NCBI GenBank assembly: GCA_035363095.1
Contig: DAOSEK010000003.1
Span: forward strand, 62,001-126,000
Origin: DAOSEK01 sp035363095
Lineage (GTDB): Archaea > Nanobdellota > Nanobdellia > Woesearchaeales > UBA119
Direction of reading: 5' to 3'
DNA length: 64,000 nucleotides
This document shows positions 35,201-50,300 of the stretch, piece after piece (position 1 is the stretch's first letter; every line of letters starts with the position of its first letter). The translations under genes and the position numbers were made by a program. Under the pieces are notes generated by a model. The model did not search any database. It saw only the letters and a program-made list of their open reading frames with translations, and was not told the DNA's origin.

Positions 35201-38200
35201 GTATTAGTAAATAATGTATAAAACTCATTACCACTTTGGCTTAATGAATAATTATACGATTCACCACTTGGATATTTCAAAGTAACAATGGCACTACTTA
35301 TTCCATAAAAGTCTGTAATTGAAGCATTAAATCTTATTGTCCTATTCTGTCTAATAGTTGTTCCATTTAATGCTTGATTTTGAATAATTGGCAAAACAGA
35401 ATTAATCTTGACAGTCAAATTTGATGCAGAAGAATTTGACTTCCCTGCTGAATTAGTACAATTCACATTCCAGATGTATGTGCCATCTGCTGGAGAGATT
35501 GTTATGTTTCTGATTGTGTTGTTTGTAACATTATGTATTGTGATATTCTTTGCCCAAGAGCCTGAGAAATTTGCATAAAGTGTACAATTAGAGATTGTTG
35601 AATACTTAGGGTCTGTTGCAGTAAAATTAAAACTTATAGGAGTTGAATTAACTATTAAATTATTTGTTGGGTAATTCAAAACAACACTTGGGGGACTATC
35701 TCCCGTATCAACAGAAATATACGCTGCATAAACTGTAGCATATGTGTTAGCTCCACCTCCAGATTTAGTAGGATTACCCAAATAAACACTAAGATTTGAA
35801 AGGTCGCCTGTTGGGTTATTCCAAGTACAACTCCTCCAGCCTGACTGAGAAGTTCCCACACTTACTGAGCATCTTGAAGTGCTTCCCTGATACAAATTAA
35901 ATGTGAATACTGCGTTTCGACCAGTTGCTAAATATACCCACAATGTTATATTTTCAATACCTGTTTGCGTAATGTTTCTAAAGCCAAATTGTGAAGTCTT
36001 TCCAGTATTCACAAGGCTTGAAACATAATCCCCTGTCCCAGGAGTATTAGGCTGTCTTATACCATCATCCACCTCAGCATAGGTTATTCCTGTCCCACTA
36101 CTCCAGCCAGTCAAATAACTTATGTAAGGGTCGTAAAAATAGATTGGATCAACAGCTAAAAGCCATGGTCTTGCCTCATAAAAAACGCTATTGATTTCGC
36201 TTTCCAACCCGTTTTCTAAAGGGCTATAATGAACCTCTGAAGGCCCCATCTCCCAAAGATAAGGAGTTACCAAAGGAGCATTAAAAACATAACTCACTAA
36301 AGAATTGTTTGTAAGATTTTTCCATCTAAGAAAAATATAGTTTCCTTCATAATAAACCTCTGCTCCACCAGAATCTAACACCGTAAAATTACTTGGTAAC
36401 TTTTCAATAAAATCAAATGATGAAACATTGATAAAAGAGCTTATCCTTATGCTAGAAGTATGTGGCTCTTTAAAAGGATCAATTGTAACAGGAGTATTTC
36501 TGATTATTTCAAACTCATAAAACTCTGAAACCAAAAAATAAGACTGCATAGAGCTATTGGTGTTTTTCCCTAAAGCACTAACTGACATATAATAACTGCC
36601 TTCCTGATTTGTTGAATCAAAAATTGCATTATAAATGCCTTTTGAGGTCTCAACGATTGAATAGTTCTCAGTTGAAAAAACATGAATATCCCCTAAAGGA
36701 GAGGTTATATTCAAATTAACCAAAGCATCCTCAACCAAAAAACCAAGGGTATCCAAAACAACAATTGTAATATTTGAACTCTCATTAGGATGATATATTG
36801 GTTTATCAGTATTAACGGATGCTACTCCAACTTCTAAAAAGCAAGGGTCGCCAGGATAAAGTTTAACATCATATTCTTCACCGATGGTCAAATCCATTAC
36901 CTTTACCCAATCACCATAACATATTTGTTCGCTAAAATTCCAATCTTTACATTTGTAAAGTTCTGTTCCTCTAGCAACAGTTTTAAAACTTGCCTCCTCA
37001 AACTCAAAATCAAGATTTATTGCATAAGATTTTACAATATTTTTTGTTTTTTCAACTATTTTTTTTTCAGCTAAATTGCTTTCTTTAAAAGATTCTTCAA
37101 AACTCTCTTTTATTTTAGTGTACTTTTCAGGCGAGATTTCATCAAATCCTATCTCTACTTCACTATTGTATTTAGCATTCCTGATTTCAAAAGACTTAAT
37201 AATGCCCTTAGGCTCAATCTCAATATCGTATATCTTATTCTCTTCTAAAGCCAGATATCCTTTTTCAATAAGTGCCTGATTTTTAGGAAGGTCATATTTT
37301 ATTATTGGCGCTCTGTTCATTGATACAATTCTATTTTCATCAAAAACCTCGTTAGCAATTTCGGTAATGTTTTTATTTGCGTTTTCATTAATAGGTTCAT
37401 TCAAGGTTTTATTTATAGGACCTTTTATAGGTTCATTAACAGCCTCACTTTCAGCCACACTTACAGCTTCATTCAATAAATCATCATTTGAAGACTTTTC
37501 TTGGTTTTGAGAATTTGTCAAATCCTCATAAGATGAAAGTTCATTAATGGGCCTAAATGAAATATTTTGTCTTTCAAAGAATTTAACTGAAAAATTTAAT
37601 TGGGTTTTTTTGGCATTGAATACAATTGAATTTATTTTACTTTCATCGCTAATTATAAAGGTATTTCCTCCACTAATATTCCCGTTGTTACTATAATCTT
37701 TGTTACTATCATTTTTTTGATTTTCTTTATAATAACCCAAACCAAAATTGTCGTTTAATGACACTGAAACATTATAACCATTTAATGAAACCAAATTCTG
37801 ATAAGAACTATTAGGATTATATTCTTTATTTTCAATGTATTGATTGTTTTCAAATTCATGATATCCAATTTTATTGTATTCATATTCAGTATATACGTTG
37901 AATTTAGAAGAGTATAAATCTTTAGTTTTTCTATTCAGCAAAAACACTTCATATTTTCCCACAATCCTCGGGAAAAAAAGTACGGGCGAGTTAGGGGAGT
38001 CAATAAAAGAGAATTTGCTTTCATCATTTTCTATCATTAGCTCATACTCGCCCGTAGGGAGATTAAAAAAAATATTAACACTTTCATTAAGAATATAATT
38101 GATTTTATCAGTAAATAAAGTAGGCTTACTATCTAGATTTTCCTTTGGAGATAAATCTAAATCCAAAGAACCAGAAACATCATACATGTTTTTGGGAATT

Positions 38201-38760
38201 ACTTTAGAAATAGAATTTTTCTGATTTTCAAATACCACATCAAAACCGATTGAATCAATAATTTGATTTGAAAAAACCCTTTTTAGATAGATTGTGTATT
38301 GACCTATTTCATTTGGAATAAATATGTTATCCTCAGTTAAATCGCCAATCATCCTAAAAGTTCTTTGGCCATTTGATATTTCAACATATGAATTGGTTTG
38401 ATCAATATTCTTCTCATTTGCCTTATCAATTATTCTAAAAAACACTGATTCTCCTAATAAATAGCTGGTTTTTGAAATCTGAATATAAGAATAATTGGTT
38501 TGTTTAAGATTTTGAGCAGATGTAAATGAGTTAGACAAAAACAAAGCTAGAAATAAAACGAAAAATAAGATAAAAAATAGCTTTGAGTTAAAAACTTTTA
38601 ATAAAATCTTTGAAAAAACCTTTGAGAAATCACTTAAAAGAATCCTAAAGAACTCTCCTGAAAGATTAGACTTTATTGAAGTCCTGTTTAGATTAATATT
38701 CAAAGTAGTACTTAGAGAGTCAGATTTCATTCCCTTTCCAAAAATTTTAAAGTCTTTCAT
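32203..38760 (-). CDS. Giant secreted surface protein, 2185 residues
   Basis: A long basic N-terminus of about 55 residues precedes a membrane/signal helix (about 56-80). Next come two beta domains of MG2-like type, a low-complexity Asn/Glu/Pro linker (about 425-475), and a conserved block starting with GTELYKCKDW (near 598). About six Ig-like repeats follow, each with a Cys-x-Leu-Tyr-x-Asn strand and a Y-x-W-x-V-x-C-x-D strand that can form a disulfide. N-x-S/T sequons are dense throughout, suggesting glycosylation. The block from about 590 to 1400 aligns clearly with the 2505-residue protein. The last 180 residues change abruptly, after KPEYEKGDN, into a charged helical region without sequons. 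The start overlaps the upstream gene by ATGA. Cell adhesion or an outer coat is a plausible role (inference). Confidence 0.8.
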   Translation of the reverse strand: MKDFKIFGKGMKSDSLSTTLNINLNRTSIKSNLSGEFFRILLSDFSKVFSKILLKVFNSKLFFILFFVLFLALFLSNSFTSAQNLKQTNYSYIQISKTSYLLGESVFFRIIDKANEKNIDQTNSYVEISNGQRTFRMIGDLTEDNIFIPNEIGQYTIYLKRVFSNQIIDSIGFDVVFENQKNSISKVIPKNMYDVSGSLDLDLSPKENLDSKPTLFTDKINYILNESVNIFFNLPTGEYELMIENDESKFSFIDSPNSPVLFFPRIVGKYEVFLLNRKTKDLYSSKFNVYTEYEYNKIGYHEFENNQYIENKEYNPNSSYQNLVSLNGYNVSVSLNDNFGLGYYKENQKNDSNKDYSNNGNISGGNTFIISDESKINSIVFNAKKTQLNFSVKFFERQNISFRPINELSSYEDLTNSQNQEKSSNDDLLNEAVSVAESEAVNEPIKGPINKTLNEPINENANKNITEIANEVFDENRIVSMNRAPIIKYDLPKNQALIEKGYLALEENKIYDIEIEPKGIIKSFEIRNAKYNSEVEIGFDEISPEKYTKIKESFEESFKESNLAEKKIVEKTKNIVKSYAINLDFEFEEASFKTVARGTELYKCKDWNFSEQICYGDWVKVMDLTIGEEYDVKLYPGDPCFLEVGVASVNTDKPIYHPNESSNITIVVLDTLGFLVEDALVNLNITSPLGDIHVFSTENYSIVETSKGIYNAIFDSTNQEGSYYMSVSALGKNTNSSMQSYFLVSEFYEFEIIRNTPVTIDPFKEPHTSSIRISSFINVSSFDFIEKLPSNFTVLDSGGAEVYYEGNYIFLRWKNLTNNSLVSYVFNAPLVTPYLWEMGPSEVHYSPLENGLESEINSVFYEARPWLLAVDPIYFYDPYISYLTGWSSGTGITYAEVDDGIRQPNTPGTGDYVSSLVNTGKTSQFGFRNITQTGIENITLWVYLATGRNAVFTFNLYQGSTSRCSVSVGTSQSGWRSCTWNNPTGDLSNLSVYLGNPTKSGGGANTYATVYAAYISVDTGDSPPSVVLNYPTNNLIVNSTPISFNFTATDPKYSTISNCTLYANFSGSWAKNITIHNVTNNTIRNITISPADGTYIWNVNCTNSAGKSNSSASNLTVKINSVLPIIQNQALNGTTIRQNRTIRFNASITDFYGISSAIVTLKYPSGESYNYSLSQSGNEFYTLFTNTTAPGIYNVTLIWANDSLGQIGKNESPSLSFTVEAVLPEPFSLLSPENSIETTTTLPTMLWSQTSTPDFKNYTLLIDSDIFFSSPDFTYYTNDIATTSYLLDYALYSNTKYYWKVIAYDIFGNSRNSSETYIYIIDSIAPTILLNSPENQSNKTNALVNFTFTPSDTNTLDSCVLYGNFSGSWNENETLISVANNTINWINITLLESNYIWGIWCNDSAGNSRYSVNSTFTLDISGPNISLLSPEPDALITDTNVVIFSINASDKFGDISECSLIVNDSIRQTQYDVIDGQVYNFSQFLENNYYSWRVNCTDTNGIENTSETRFINITSIDNDPPLITLNYPILDDFVSTQDIVFNYTAEDATGIENCSLYINGVFNQSNDTIENLADNFFTAKGFSNGKYFFRVDCFDNSTIHSFSQSDTYNFTVDLENPIVSISLPYNDSYLNYSNIVFTFTGSDLNLDYCALYGNFSGPFEEKARNSTPNNGTSSTITSGISDGIYEWNIFCFDRSGRSGFNSNNYTLVVDTTPPQYSGLSVSPSSPTNYSESQVYEFNISWIDYIEIDTVIFQSNFTGEIVEEEINPLLGNLYSINKTGISARNYFYNWIANDTSANVNSTGVQSYVINRSESSIVLEINGSEDNITINQNTIVNITTYLTNPSGGYIELYVSDELIDNGTGTLSNLINFTEPGSYNVTSVFYDCENYTGVSKTFFVESLDVLAPVVNLIFPENDSSIGINDAIFQYNVSDYSDIENCSLYLNGSRDQYEENPQRNTTLFFNADLEETDYLWKVVCYDSNGYVGESQSRIVHAVDNDAIKVLVNTTKPEYEKGDNLIAFLIKLFSYDEARKIRRVKLLFNTHYKSIQSLVKIANQELLRTESGISNDIYQLGQNKELSQALYKAPELYNIYKDMLKLYSIYKENKDAQDLEKDLQANIERLKSDKPFESFASNYPEIKRVISNLYLLGKAYESKQMLTKELENLKNLIENQKSTKSDSTTSQTSK

Positions 38761-40541
38761 GATGCCCCTGCAAAAAACCTTATAGTCCCCTCACAAACTC
38801 CCCTTTCAACTAAAGGCAGATATAATTGCCAATACGTTGCATTAGTAACAGGTGTTGCTGGTTCGTTTTGTTTGTTAATCGTAAGATTCATCTGGTTTAA
38901 ATTAGAACTTAATTGATTTTTATCATAGAAAAATCCTGATTCTAGTGAATATCGTTGGTTTGAAATATCTACATTATCCCCGTGTTCACAAGACAATGCA
39001 AAACCATCGCCTGTAATTGGATTGCTTCCACCATAGCCTAAAACAGAAACATTTACCTGCTGATTTCCAAGGTTTGTAATTTCTAAAACCTTCTCTTCTG
39101 AATAATGCCCAGGGGCTAAATCCCCAAAATCAAGCACTGCTAATGATACATTAATTGCATAAAGTGTGTCAATTAAAGTAGTGTTTATATTTGTATCAGA
39201 AAGATTACCAAAATCACTTGCGCTTACATTGCATTCCCATCCGCCACTTATTGCATAGTAATAAGGATAAAAACTGCATTCAAAATCAGCAATGTTGCCT
39301 ATTGACCCAATATACACGCAACTAGAATTTGTATAATGAGTATTATTATTATCCACATCTTCACTCAAACTGCCATTATGATAGAATGTTGCACTAACAT
39401 TTTTGATATCACTTCCACCATTTAAATCTTCTATACTCACATTACAAAAAACCCGTTTTGTGCTCCCAGCATTAAGGACGATATCTTGATCAACCTCAAT
39501 CAATTTAATTGAAGGGTAATGGGCATTCATCGTAAAATTATAAAGCCCTGAATCTTTTGAATTTCCATAACTATCAGTGCAGTTTATATTCCAAAGATAA
39601 TTTCCAAGCTCTAGATTTTTTGTAAAATTCAAAATCACTTCTTTTTGAGCGTCATCTATAGAATCATTATAACTCCCATTGACATTAAAATCGCATTTTA
39701 CTACCGAAGAATCCGATATATTAAAATAAAAGAAAACTTGTCTTGATGTGTTCTCAATTGTATTATTTCCCGGTGCAATAATAAAAAGCTCTGGAGGGGC
39801 ATCATCTTTAACAGTAATATTTTCAACACTTTTATTATTAAGTTCTAAAAAACTAACAGAATCACTTGAGCAGTTAGCTATAGCACTTATGTTTGTACTG
39901 CCCATTTGTTTTGTTAATACTGTAAAATTAGTCTGAATTGTGTTACCATATGATATATCTCCTAATACATTAGTTGAATTAGAGCCTTGTGAAAAATTTA
40001 AAACAGTCTCATTTGAAATAAACAACGTAACATTACAACCAACCGCATCATTAATTAAAGCCGTCAAATTAATCGTTACATTAACCTCTTGGCTTGTATT
40101 AAGTAATGCGTGATTTTCGGGATAAATTATAGTCAAATTAATCTCGGCAGGTCGAGAAATATTTAAAGTAACATTGATCTCAGTGGTAGAACTTAAAAGT
40201 AAGCTTTCGAAATAGCCATAGTGCGTTGAATTATAAGAATACACTTTGATGAGATCACCAGCAGTTCCAATGATTGAAGCAGAGTAAGCACCTGCAAGCT
40301 GAGGAATTGGAGGAGCATAAACCTTTGTATAAAAAACCTGATTAATGTCATCATTAATAATCTTTACTGGAATCTCATTTTCTGCTCCCGTCCCGTTAGT
40401 ATGAAAAACAAAGCCGTTTATTGTTGCAGGGCTAGGGGGATCAGAAAAACTTAATCTTGAAAAAATAAAGATTAAAGCTAAAGCTAAAGCTATCTTTAAG
40501 AATATAAATTCCAAGTTAGGTGACATTCTACCTATTTTCAT
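38757..40541 (-). CDS. Secreted Ig-like surface protein, 594 residues
   Basis: A signal peptide (hydrophobic residues about 12-31, ending near SRLSFSDPP) is followed by a domain beginning NGFVFHTNGTGAENEIPVKI. This resembles the carboxypeptidase-regulatory-like domain at the start of the 978-residue protein (DGRVFYLDG...KGIPIQI). Two or three Ig-like domains with paired Cys follow (for example VKCDFNVNGSYNDS and NYLWNINCTDSYGN), with many N-x-S/T sequons. No membrane anchor is seen at the C-terminus. It overlaps the 2185-residue protein gene by four bases, so the two are probably made together. Confidence 0.75.
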   Translation of the reverse strand: MKIGRMSPNLEFIFLKIALALALIFIFSRLSFSDPPSPATINGFVFHTNGTGAENEIPVKIINDDINQVFYTKVYAPPIPQLAGAYSASIIGTAGDLIKVYSYNSTHYGYFESLLLSSTTEINVTLNISRPAEINLTIIYPENHALLNTSQEVNVTINLTALINDAVGCNVTLFISNETVLNFSQGSNSTNVLGDISYGNTIQTNFTVLTKQMGSTNISAIANCSSDSVSFLELNNKSVENITVKDDAPPELFIIAPGNNTIENTSRQVFFYFNISDSSVVKCDFNVNGSYNDSIDDAQKEVILNFTKNLELGNYLWNINCTDSYGNSKDSGLYNFTMNAHYPSIKLIEVDQDIVLNAGSTKRVFCNVSIEDLNGGSDIKNVSATFYHNGSLSEDVDNNNTHYTNSSCVYIGSIGNIADFECSFYPYYYAISGGWECNVSASDFGNLSDTNINTTLIDTLYAINVSLAVLDFGDLAPGHYSEEKVLEITNLGNQQVNVSVLGYGGSNPITGDGFALSCEHGDNVDISNQRYSLESGFFYDKNQLSSNLNQMNLTINKQNEPATPVTNATYWQLYLPLVERGVCEGTIRFFAGAS

Positions 40542-40596
40542 GACTCCCCTGTTAACTTATTAAATTTTTCAAAAAAATAAAAATTCAAAATAAAAA

Positions 40597-40636
40597 ACCA
40601 AAGTATGCAAATGAACGAGGCTTTTGTGAAATCTAA
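40597..40636 (+). repeat. Detached family beta right end
   Basis: ACCAAAGTATGCAAATGAAC followed by GAGGCTTTTGTGAAATC matches the right end of beta copies 1 and 2. The left part of the element is absent. Confidence 0.6.
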
Positions 40637-40895
40637 AAAAATTCAAGATCTAAAAAAACAAAAAAATGTTTGTCGTCGTTTGCTTTCATTATTTTAGATT
40701 CACTTATTTCTCTACATTAACTCCATACATTCATTTGCCTACACTTATTTGTATACACTTATTTAAATCCAATCTATTTATATCAAACAACGCCCTCAGC
40801 AAAATCTCCCAATTTGCCTTAGGAACAAAACCAATCATTTAAAAAAGTGTTAAATGCTAAAAGTGTTAAATGCTAAATATTAAATCTAAATCCTA

Positions 40896-41083
40896 AATGA
40901 AAAACCTCTGCATAAATGCACTTAGCATCTTGCTTGATAATTAAGGTCATATTGTTTAGTTAAAAATGTTGGAGTTGTTGAAGTTATTGAAGTTGTCTTC
41001 AACAATCCGCCTCTTCAAACTTTAGATCTCAAGACGAAATCTCAAAACCAAAGTATACGAATGAGCGAGGATTTCATGAAATC
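40896..41083 (+). repeat. Family beta dispersed repeat, copy 2
   Basis: The first 23 bases equal those of copy 1 (4196-4218). The internal CTCTTCAAACTTTAGA also recurs. This copy is longer because of an insert containing a TTGTTGAAG/CTTCAACAA hairpin (40975-40983/40997-41005). The right end is ACCAAAGTATACGAATGAGC, then the perfect 14-base palindrome GATTTCATGAAATC, and a second AAAGTATGC just after. Confidence 0.75.
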
Positions 41084-41163
41084 AAAGTATGCAAAACTGC
41101 AAATTGGAATTACGTATTCACAAAATAATTAATTTGCTGAATAATTAACTATTCGCTGAATAA

Positions 41164-44100
<2,937 letters not shown>

Positions 44101-44233
44101 ATTTCTTCTCTTTTTTATTACTTTATTTCAGCCCTTTCTCTCATTTTTCTATTTTCCTTTTTTCATATTCTCAGATTTTCATATTTTCTTTTTGATTGGA
44201 CTTTGTTCTTTACGCTTTTTTTTCTTGTTTTGG

Positions 44234-44290
44234 CATATGTGTCTAATTGCATAATATGTTCTCAATTACATAATATGTGTCTGAGCATAT
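44234..44290 (+). repeat. About 19-bp imperfect tandem repeat upstream of the 978-residue gene
   Basis: The phrase ATAATATGTGTCT with AATTGC/AATTAC recurs two to three times within this 209-base gap between two surface protein genes. It may contain promoter elements for the gene starting at 44100; no clear TATA spacing is seen. Confidence 0.5.
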
Positions 44291-44309
44291 ATAATGGAAA
44301 GTGATAAAA

Positions 44310-47300
44310 TTATGGCGAATGACTCCAAACTGAAACCTCATTTGAATCAAAATAATATCCTTTTGCAGGATTCAAAGATGTAAAATCTTTGTTATTCCAT
44401 GAAGGGTACCAACCCCAAGGCGAACCGGAAACAATATAGTGTATTGTAACCTCAAAGGATTGGTTTTGAGCATTAAACCTATTGATTGATTTTACAGAAT
44501 TTTCGGGCTCTGTATTTATTAAAACAGGTGCATAATCTGTAGGTAATTGTGCATCTTCAACTGAAAACCAAGGTACAGTATTATAACCTTGAGATAACGA
44601 GATATTAAGATTATTTGAAGGCACCATCCCGAAATAAGTTACAATACAATTATCATCTGTTTCAAGCCAATACCCTGAATCATTTGAAATTGAAGTAAAA
44701 TCCTCATCACCAATAGCCGGCACAAAATATCCAGACAACCAATCTGTTCTTTTAAATCCAGCACTAGGCTCATATTTCCAAAGACTTTCTACACAATCTG
44801 TGTCCGTTCTGAAATAATATCCATTATTTACCTGATTTTTAAGGGTATAATTTGATAGTACAAAAGGAATGCTTATTAGATTAAATCCTGTATATAATGC
44901 TGATTCATACTTCCCCAAATGAATATTACTTATTGCCTTTGCATCTCCTCTTATAGACGCAACTTGATAAAATTTCATTGCGTTACTTTCGTGATTATTA
45001 TCAGTATAATTTAGTGCATATATTGGTGTTATATCAGGCGACCCTAAAAATCCTGAAGAATAGTTGGTAGTAAAATATAATTCATAGGAATCTGCCAAAG
45101 TAACATTTGACCAATTCAGAAATATACTTCCATTACCCATCAGTTCTATTGAAAAATTATCTGGATGAGAAAGTATTACAAACTGCCTTTCAACACTAAA
45201 ATTACTCAAATTATATTGATTAAAACAAATTACTTTCCAAGTGTTTTCCCCATAAGGAACATCTGTAATAGTTGTATTTGTTTGGGTGTTATTTTGTGTT
45301 GAAATATTACCTGTCCAATTAGCTCCATTGATATAAACTTGACATAAAAGCGTAGCAGTAAGATTATCAGTTGCATTCCAAGAGAACAACAATGTTTTAT
45401 TTGAAGTATTAAAATTATTCATTGGACTCATAAGATTAACTTTTGGCAATTCATTTGATACAATCTGTAAAATTGAATAATTCCCAGCAGGGTCAAAGCC
45501 ACTTTTTGTTGCTCTTGAAACAACGGAATAATTTCCTAAATTTAGCGTACTTGTATTATAAATCCAATTCGAACTTCCCAAAATATTAGTTTGAGAAATA
45601 TTTTGAGCAACAAGAGAATGCGTTTCTCCCATAGCACTTTGGTTAATGATTGGAGAAAGCACATAAGTAACATTTAATTCTACCCAATACAGATTCATAG
45701 TGCTTCCACCTGACCCACCTGTTTTGTATACCCTTCCCTGAAGCCTTGTTTTATTAAGTTCACTCCATGAAAGTGTTGGATAAGCAGATGTAATATCTGT
45801 ATATCCTGAAGTTGTTTTTACAACAGTATTTGTTCCAAGATGTGCATTGCTATAACTTGTTCCATCATTTATACTATATCTTAAATACCAGTTTCCTGCA
45901 ATAGAAGTTACATCGTATCTAAATCGTATCTCAACCCTAGTTATTTGCTTGCCTGGTGTTTGGTTAATAAATGCCCTTCCATGGGCTGATTCATAACCTC
46001 CACCACCGCCGGTTTCAGAAATTACCGCTGATGTTGCATCATTATATCCAACAATATTTCCAACATTAACAACTGAGCCTTCATCCTGAGCTGAAGCTTG
46101 AGCATAAAAAATAGCATTTGCATACTTTCCAATATCGTAATTTGGATCGCTTGCCAAAGAATTGTTGTAATAAACGTAATAATTATCATTATTTATTGAG
46201 CTTGCACTAAGGTTTGCTTTAAATGCCACATAACACCAATTGGAATCATCTCCAGAGTAGATTTCAACAGGAATCTCAGAGATAATACTTTGGTTTTGGT
46301 ATATTATCCTTATTTCATTAACACAATCTGAGATATTTCCCGCTAGCCCAGTAATGTTGACTTCAGCCATTGCATTATTTTGGTTAGTTCCAGTTGTTTC
46401 GTTTAAAAGTATGACCTTTCTTTTAGCCCAAGAGCCATTCCACCAAGGGATTGTCGTATCCCCTTGTATTATAGAAGTTGTAACATTCAATACCAATGGA
46501 TTATCAAAAAAATCTCTAACATTTGAAGTTATATTTGCCAAGGTTCCTTTCACATAAAGAGATTGGTTTAATGAAAGATTCACATACATATTAGCATTTT
46601 CTACTGCGGTGAAAATATTTGTTTTACTAATTCCTACATTATCATAAGAATCTGTACAATTTACATACCAATAATAATCCCCTGAAGTGGTTGTGAGAGT
46701 AAATCCTTTTGTAGTATTGACTGATACATCATTATCAAGTTGATTAAAGCTTCCATTAATATACAAGCTACATGAAGTAATCAATGAGTCATCAGAAACA
46801 TTATATTGAAGCACACTAAGACCAGCACTAACGCTACTTTCATTTTTAGGAGAGATCAATTCAACATAGGGCTCAAATATATCATCAACAGTTATGAAAT
46901 AAGTTTTCTGAACTGAAGTGTAATTCTGGGTTTCATTATAGACAACTGTAATATTATACACTCCAGGATAAGAAAAAGTTGATATGTTTTCAATAGTTCC
47001 GACTCCAATATCTATTAGTTCTCCTTGGTTATAAAGTTCAATATTTCCATCTGCAGGGTTTGTAATAATTGCTGTTATATTCACCTGTGATGTCTGATTA
47101 ATTGTAATATTGCCTTCGCTTCCATTAAAATAAAGATTTATCAAAGACTGGGATTTATTTATTAGATATTCATAAGGGCTTGTGCTGTTTTGATTATCTA
47201 TAGTATCATTTGCATACCATCTATAATAATATGTTCCAGCGCTGAGATTCGTCACATTATAAGAATAAATATTTCCAATATGATAGGTTATGGTTTGATT

Positions 47301-50300
47301 TTGCATAAAGCCTGAAAAGTTATGTTCAAGTATAACTTCTGAAAGTTCAAGGTTATCAATCCATGTTATATTAAACTCATAAAAATTCATTTGGTTATAT
47401 GTTACAGGGCTTATAGGGTCTGATGATATATCGCTATATTGGGGAGGAGTTGTGTCTATTGAAAGGGTGTAATTTTTTTCATAAAATCCTGACCTCTTAC
47501 TTTCATCATAGCATAAAACATTCCACACAAAAATTCCATCAGGGACAGTATAATAAAAATAGTTTGGAACACCAGTTTGTGGAGTGAGGTTATAAATTAT
47601 TGGCTCAAAAGAACCACTAAAATTTGCATAAAGTGTGCAATTTAAAAGATTGGTATCGTTTGGGGTATAATTAAAAGTTACATAAGAATAATTAAAAAAA
47701 GATTCATTTTCAGGTGCATTAAGAATAACCATAGGATTAATAGTATCAACAGTAAAATAACTAACTTCTCCTTGCCTAAAGTTATGGTCTGTGCTATTAT
47801 CATAACATGAAACACTCCAATTATGCTCTCCATCTGCTAAGCCTGTCGCTTCAAAGAAATTATCCGCCAAATTTTCAACATTATAATCTGTAATGTTGTA
47901 TTGCCCATCAATATAAAGTGAACAATTTTCTATTCCTGTTGCATCTTCTACAGTATAATTGAAATAAAAGCTTCCACTTTGAATATGTTCAAATGGTTCA
48001 GGATAATTTGGCGTTATGCTTGGAGGGTCATGATCACTAGATTCTAATGAAAGATTATAATATGCCGTTACTGACTCAAGGCCATTAGTATCTGTGCAAT
48101 TCACCCTCCAATTGTAGTTTCCATTTAAAAGAAATATTGAGAAATTAAAAGGAACTCCATCTGTAATATCATAGACATTTTGCTTAAAAGAATCATTAAC
48201 AAGCAACGTACAAACATCTACACTTGCCAATACGTCACTTGCATTGATTGTGAAATCTACGATATTTGTATCAGTTATAAGTTCATCATCTTCAGGCCAG
48301 ATTGGCATAATCACTGGTCCCGATATATCAACTGTAAGTGTATAATTTGATGGAGCAAACGCAGAGTTTGCAGAAGTATCATTACACCACACATTCCAGA
48401 TATAAACGCCTTCTGTTAAGCTGATTGTAAAAAGGTTTGGGGAAGAATTGCTAATTGAGGAATTTGTTTGGTTATCCTCAAAAATCCCTGAAAAATTTCC
48501 ATATAAGATACAGGTATCAATAGTATTTGTTTCGCTAGGAGTGTAATTAAAAGTAACCTCTAGGGTTTTTGAATAATTATTATCTCTGGGAGAATTTAAG
48601 GATATGCTTGGAGGGAGAGTATCGGTTATGTAACTATGAAAGCTTGTTGAATTTCTTGAATTTGCAAAGACATCATACCCTATAACCTTCCAATAGTATG
48701 CTTGGTTTTCATCAAATGGTATTGGAATTTCAAATGTGGTGTTATCAATTTCATATGTTCCATAAACAAAATCTACAAAAGAAAATGTTGGGCTTTTGCT
48801 TATAAGAATTGTATAATTTAAAAAATCAGGGGTTTGTGTTTCTTCCCAAGTTAAAGTTGGGCTAAGATTACTTGATGTTGTGTTGTTACCAGGCAAAAGA
48901 ATATTGAAAGCATCTGGTGGAATTGCCTGAACTTCAAATGAAAGTGCTGGGTTTAAAGTAGCGTTTTTGCCAAGAGTATCATTCGCCCAAATAAGAGTTA
49001 GATTGTAAGTCCCAACTGCAGTTGTATTATCAAAAACAAAATAGTATTCATCTCCGTTTTTGCTAAGCGTATAATTGTTTGACCAACCATTTGGATATCT
49101 TAATGTTGCAATAGCATTTGAGATTCCAAAAAAATCAGTAATACTTACATTAAACCTTACAGACCTGTTTTGCCTTATTGTTGTCTCATTTAAAGTATAA
49201 TTTTCTATTAGCGGAGTATTAGAATTGACTTTCAAGGTATAATTGCTTTGAGAAGAGTTAGACCTGCCAGCGCCATTTGTGCAATTTACGTTCCAAATAT
49301 AAGTGCCATCAGAAGGTGAAACTGTAATATTTCTTATGGTATTGTTTGTAATGTTATAAATTGTAATATTTTTATCCCAGCTTCCAGAGAAATTTGCATA
49401 AAGTGTACAATTAGATATATTTGAGAATGTCTCATCTGTTACTGTGAAATTGAAATCTATTGGGGTTGAATTTAGAACCAAATTATTAGTTGGATAATTA
49501 AGTGTCACATTAGGCGGGTTTGGACCAGTATCTACTGTTAAATAGCCAGCATATACTGTTGCCGAAGTTGGTTTTCCTCCAGTAGACCTGGTAGGGCCAT
49601 CTAGGTATAAACTAAGATTTGAGAAGTCTCCAGTTGGGGCACTCCACACACATTTATACCACCCAGAACTTGAAGCATAAAAGGTATTTGAACACCTCGG
49701 TGTTGCTCCTTGATATAAATGAAAAGTAAATTGCGCATTATTTCCTGTTGCAGCATAAACCCAAAGAGTGATATTATCAATTCTTGTTTGAGTTATATTA
49801 GGAAATCCAAATTGAGAAACCTGCCCAGAATCGATAACACTAGACAAGTAATCTGAAGTGTCTGGAAGATTTGGCTCTCTAATCCCATCACTAACTTCAG
49901 TATAAGTAGTACCTGTTCCGCCACTCCATTGTGATTGGTATGTAACATAAGGGTCGTAAAAATACTCTGGATCAATGGCTAATACCCACGGCCTTGCTTC
50001 ATAGAATACATTTTTTTGGATTTCTTGAATGTCTTGGTCTCCGTAAATATCCTGAATATCCAGAGTATCTTGAATATCCTGAATAGTCTTATACTCAATA
50101 AAAGAAGGACCTAACTCCCAAAGATAAGGAGTTATCAATGGAGAGTTTGCAACATAACTTACCTCTGAATTATTAGTAAGACCCTGCCATTTGAGATACT
50201 TATAATCTTGATCCTCTAAAACCTCTGCTCCACCTGAATCAAAAACTGTAAAGTTTGAAGGGAGAACTTCTGTAAAATCAAAACCTTTACAATCAATAAA

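Larger units (their letters stand above)
40542..41163. other. Intergenic region carrying beta repeats
   Basis: No gene is seen in these 622 bases. They hold a detached beta right end (40597-40636), the complete beta copy 2 (40896-41083) and a short duplication of AAAGTGTTAAATGCTAAA near 40848-40875. The rest is A/T-rich. Confidence 0.6.
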